Positions 4,764 through 6,186 of a stretch of 6,186 nt of DNA are shown here, piece by piece. The translations under genes and the position numbers were made by a program. Below the pieces are notes generated by a model. That model searched no databases and had not been told where the DNA came from. It saw nothing but the letters and a program-made list of their open reading frames with translations. The stretch covers positions 1-6,186 of the forward strand of contig CALCXL010000024.1 of assembly GCA_937907595.1 (NCBI GenBank), given 5' to 3'. How positions within the stretch are numbered: the stretch's first letter is position 1; every line of letters starts with the position of its first letter. Source of the DNA: an uncultured Pseudomonadota bacterium (GTDB lineage: Bacteria > Myxococcota_A > UBA796 > UBA9615).

Positions 4764-6185
4764 TCAGATCCCGTAGACCTGCCCGTCGAAGCGCAGGGCG
4801 GAGGCGGCGCCGGCCTCGAAGAGGATCGCGGCCGAGTTGAGGTGCTCGAAGATCTGCACCGTGCCCGGCGTGGTGCCCAGGCTGCGTCCGCGCTCGTCCA
4901 GCAGCTCCAGCGTCACCGTCTTGCCCACCGGCGGGCGGTCCAGCTGCAGCGTGCTGCGAACCGAAGGGGCGGAGGCGGCGGGCACGTCGAGCACCGAGTA
5001 GGACCGCGGCCAGCCCGGCAGGGCGCCCACGAAGGAGGAGGCGTTGACCTCCTGGATGCGGTCGGACAGGGCGGCGAAGGTGTAGTCGCTGACCCAGCGC
5101 GGGCGGCAGTAGCTCATGAGGTCGCCGTGGGTGTCGGGGTCCACGAGCTCCACGTCGACCGCGTCCCAGCCCCAGGTGCCCAGGCGCCCGCCACCGTTGG
5201 GGTAGTCCGGATCGGGGTTGGCGGGGCCGCCGCAGGGCGAGTGCTGGCGGCCGTGGGCGTGGCCGACCTCGTGCGCGAACGTGTCGGCGTAGCGGGCGCC
5301 GGTGAAGCCCAGGCCCAGGCTGGCGCGGGTCCAGGACGAGGCTGCGTTCAGGCCCACCCAGCTCAAGCCGGCCACGCAGCCGGAGCGGCAGTAGGTGCCG
5401 TAGTCGGCCGCGGGCTGCACCAGGCCGTAGAGGTAGACGTCGTCGGGCACCGCCAGCGCGTCCCGCAGGTTGGAGACCTGGTAGAGCGCGTCGGTCCAAC
5501 CGTCGCCGTCGGCCGCCATGGGCTCGGCCAGGGCCACCGGCGACAGCACGTCGACGAGCACGTCCGAGACCGGGTACTGGCGCTCCAGGGTGGAGCGGAG
5601 CAGCTCGATCTGGGCGGGGGAGGTGTCCGGGGCGCGGTTGGAGCCGTCGGGGCTGTAGACCAGCGGCACGAACCAGACCTCCACCACGCCGCCGTTCTCC
5701 ACCGCCTGCAGGGGGGCGACGCCGGAGGAGGGGAAGCGCGCGGCGCCGGGCTGGGGGGCGCCGGGGCGGGAGGACAGGGCCTCGGTCAGGGCCACCGTGA
5801 TCGTCGCGCTGGGGGTGATGACGTCGCCGGGCAAGCTGAAGTTGGCGGAGCTGGCCAGGTCCTCGTCGGTGGAGGCCGCGTAGGGGGTGACCTCGAGCTC
5901 GAAGCGGGTGACGCCGACGTCGTCCTCGACCTCGATCTCGACCCGCAGCGGGCGCGCGGCCCAGCCCACGTCGGGGGTCAGCATCACGCGGAGCAGAGCT
6001 TCACGGCCCGCGACCACGGGCACGTCGGTGTCGGCCAGGGGGGTGGGCCCGGCGGGGGTCAGGGCGACAGAGCTGCCCTGGTAGAGCAGGACGTCGGCCA
6101 CGGCGATGTCCGTCGCCCAGGCGATGCTGGGGGCGGGCGGCTCCTCGGGCTCCTCGGGGGTGGCGGGCGGCTCCTCGGGCTCCTC
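4764..6185 (-). CDS. Secreted metzincin-type zinc metalloprotease, M66-like (5' partial)
   Basis: The frame runs open to the right edge, so the N-terminus and export signal are missing; 473 residues are visible. A Pro/Glu-rich linker (about 1-20) is followed by a beta-rich pro- or binding domain. Counting from the internal GTG at 6101, this domain spans about 1-150 and includes the VPVVAGREALLRVML block. The catalytic domain follows: HEVGHAHGRQH (277-287; H277, E278, H281, G284, H287) is a full HExxHxxGxxH zinc site, and GDLMSYC around M329 is the Met-turn. RWVSDYTFAAL comes next, then a beta-rich C-terminal domain (about 365-445). Cysteines at 238, 242, 290 and 332 suggest disulfides, which fits an extracytoplasmic enzyme. 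The HExxH-to-Met-turn layout, with PCGGPANPDPDYPNGG after the zinc site, resembles M66/StcE-like proteases of myxobacteria. Substrate unknown. The GTG at 6101 lacks a signal peptide and is not the real start. Confidence 0.88.
   Translation of the reverse strand, partial: EEPEEPPATPEEPEEPPAPSIAWATDIAVADVLLYQGSSVALTPAGPTPLADTDVPVVAGREALLRVMLTPDVGWAARPLRVEIEVEDDVGVTRFELEVTPYAASTDEDLASSANFSLPGDVITPSATITVALTEALSSRPGAPQPGAARFPSSGVAPLQAVENGGVVEVWFVPLVYSPDGSNRAPDTSPAQIELLRSTLERQYPVSDVLVDVLSPVALAEPMAADGDGWTDALYQVSNLRDALAVPDDVYLYGLVQPAADYGTYCRSGCVAGLSWVGLNAASSWTRASLGLGFTGARYADTFAHEVGHAHGRQHSPCGGPANPDPDYPNGGGRLGTWGWDAVDVELVDPDTHGDLMSYCRPRWVSDYTFAALSDRIQEVNASSFVGALPGWPRSYSVLDVPAASAPSVRSTLQLDRPPVGKTVTLELLDERGRSLGTTPGTVQIFEHLNSAAILFEAGAASALRFDGQVYGI
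5241..5273 (-). other. Zinc-binding active site HExxHxxGxxH
   Basis: This stretch encodes HEVGHAHGRQH: three histidine zinc ligands, the catalytic glutamate and the glycine that lets the chain turn to the third ligand. The matching Met-turn methionine is encoded at 5115-5117, about 42 residues later. All key residues are present, so an active enzyme is expected. Confidence 0.92.
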
Positions 6186-6186
6186 G
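6132..6186 (-). repeat. 30-base tandem repeat coding a Pro/Glu linker (cut by the edge)
   Basis: A 25-base identity at 6132-6156 and 6162-6186 repeats with a 30-base period and encodes PEEPEEPPA-type decapeptide units in the metalloprotease frame. More copies may lie past the edge. Such linkers usually separate a membrane or lipoprotein anchor from a folded extracellular domain, and their number can vary between strains. Confidence 0.8.

Noticed and set aside
4651..5499. A 282-codon minus-strand frame within the metalloprotease gene, and plus-strand frames at 3835-4305 and 4167-4676.
   Set aside because: They are Arg/Gly/Pro-rich or otherwise low-complexity shadows of genes with clear motifs, produced by high GC content.
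4764..6101. GTG at 6101 as the true start of the metalloprotease.
   Set aside because: The frame is open to the edge through a Pro/Glu linker typical of exported proteins, and no signal peptide follows the GTG.

Overview
This is a very GC-rich window, dominated by G/C in third codon positions. It carries envelope and secreted proteins of a kind typical of Myxococcota and related delta-proteobacterial lineages. The pointers are a long MopE-type repeat protein ending in a MYXO-CTERM-like tail, a myxobacterial-style HExxHxxGxxH secreted metalloprotease, and a type IV pilin-like protein. The phylum assignment is inferred from family content, not from a marker gene.

Layout: two plus-strand genes converge on three minus-strand genes, with only 19 bases between the two converging stop codons (3717-3735). 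Both outer genes run off the window. (1) At 2-3271 (+) is the 3' part of a giant acidic surface protein. It shows the end of one beta-rich domain, three MopE-type Cys/Asp repeats, a second full copy of that domain, fifteen more repeats and a Cys-containing C-terminal sorting tail. (2) At 3291-3716 (+) is a complete DUF1801 (YdhG-like) protein with a good ribosome binding site 19 bases after gene 1. (3) At 6185-4764 (-) is a zinc metalloprotease whose N-terminus, probably including its export signal, lies beyond the right edge. The visible part starts with a Pro/Glu-rich linker. (4) At 4625-4119 (-) is a complete type IV pilin-like protein. (5) At 4119-3736 (-) is a small single-pass membrane protein whose start overlaps the pilin stop in TGATG.

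The genes share a cell-surface theme: an anchored acidic repeat protein, an exported protease and a pilin-like protein with a membrane partner. No pathway linking them can be shown from sequence. The DUF1801 gene is the only one with an ordinary cytoplasmic look.

No rRNA, tRNA, CRISPR array, insertion sequence or phage gene was seen. The points most worth a second look are the internal duplication in the giant repeat protein with signs of recent repeat expansion, its two alternating cysteine spacings, and the coupled pilin / small membrane protein pair.
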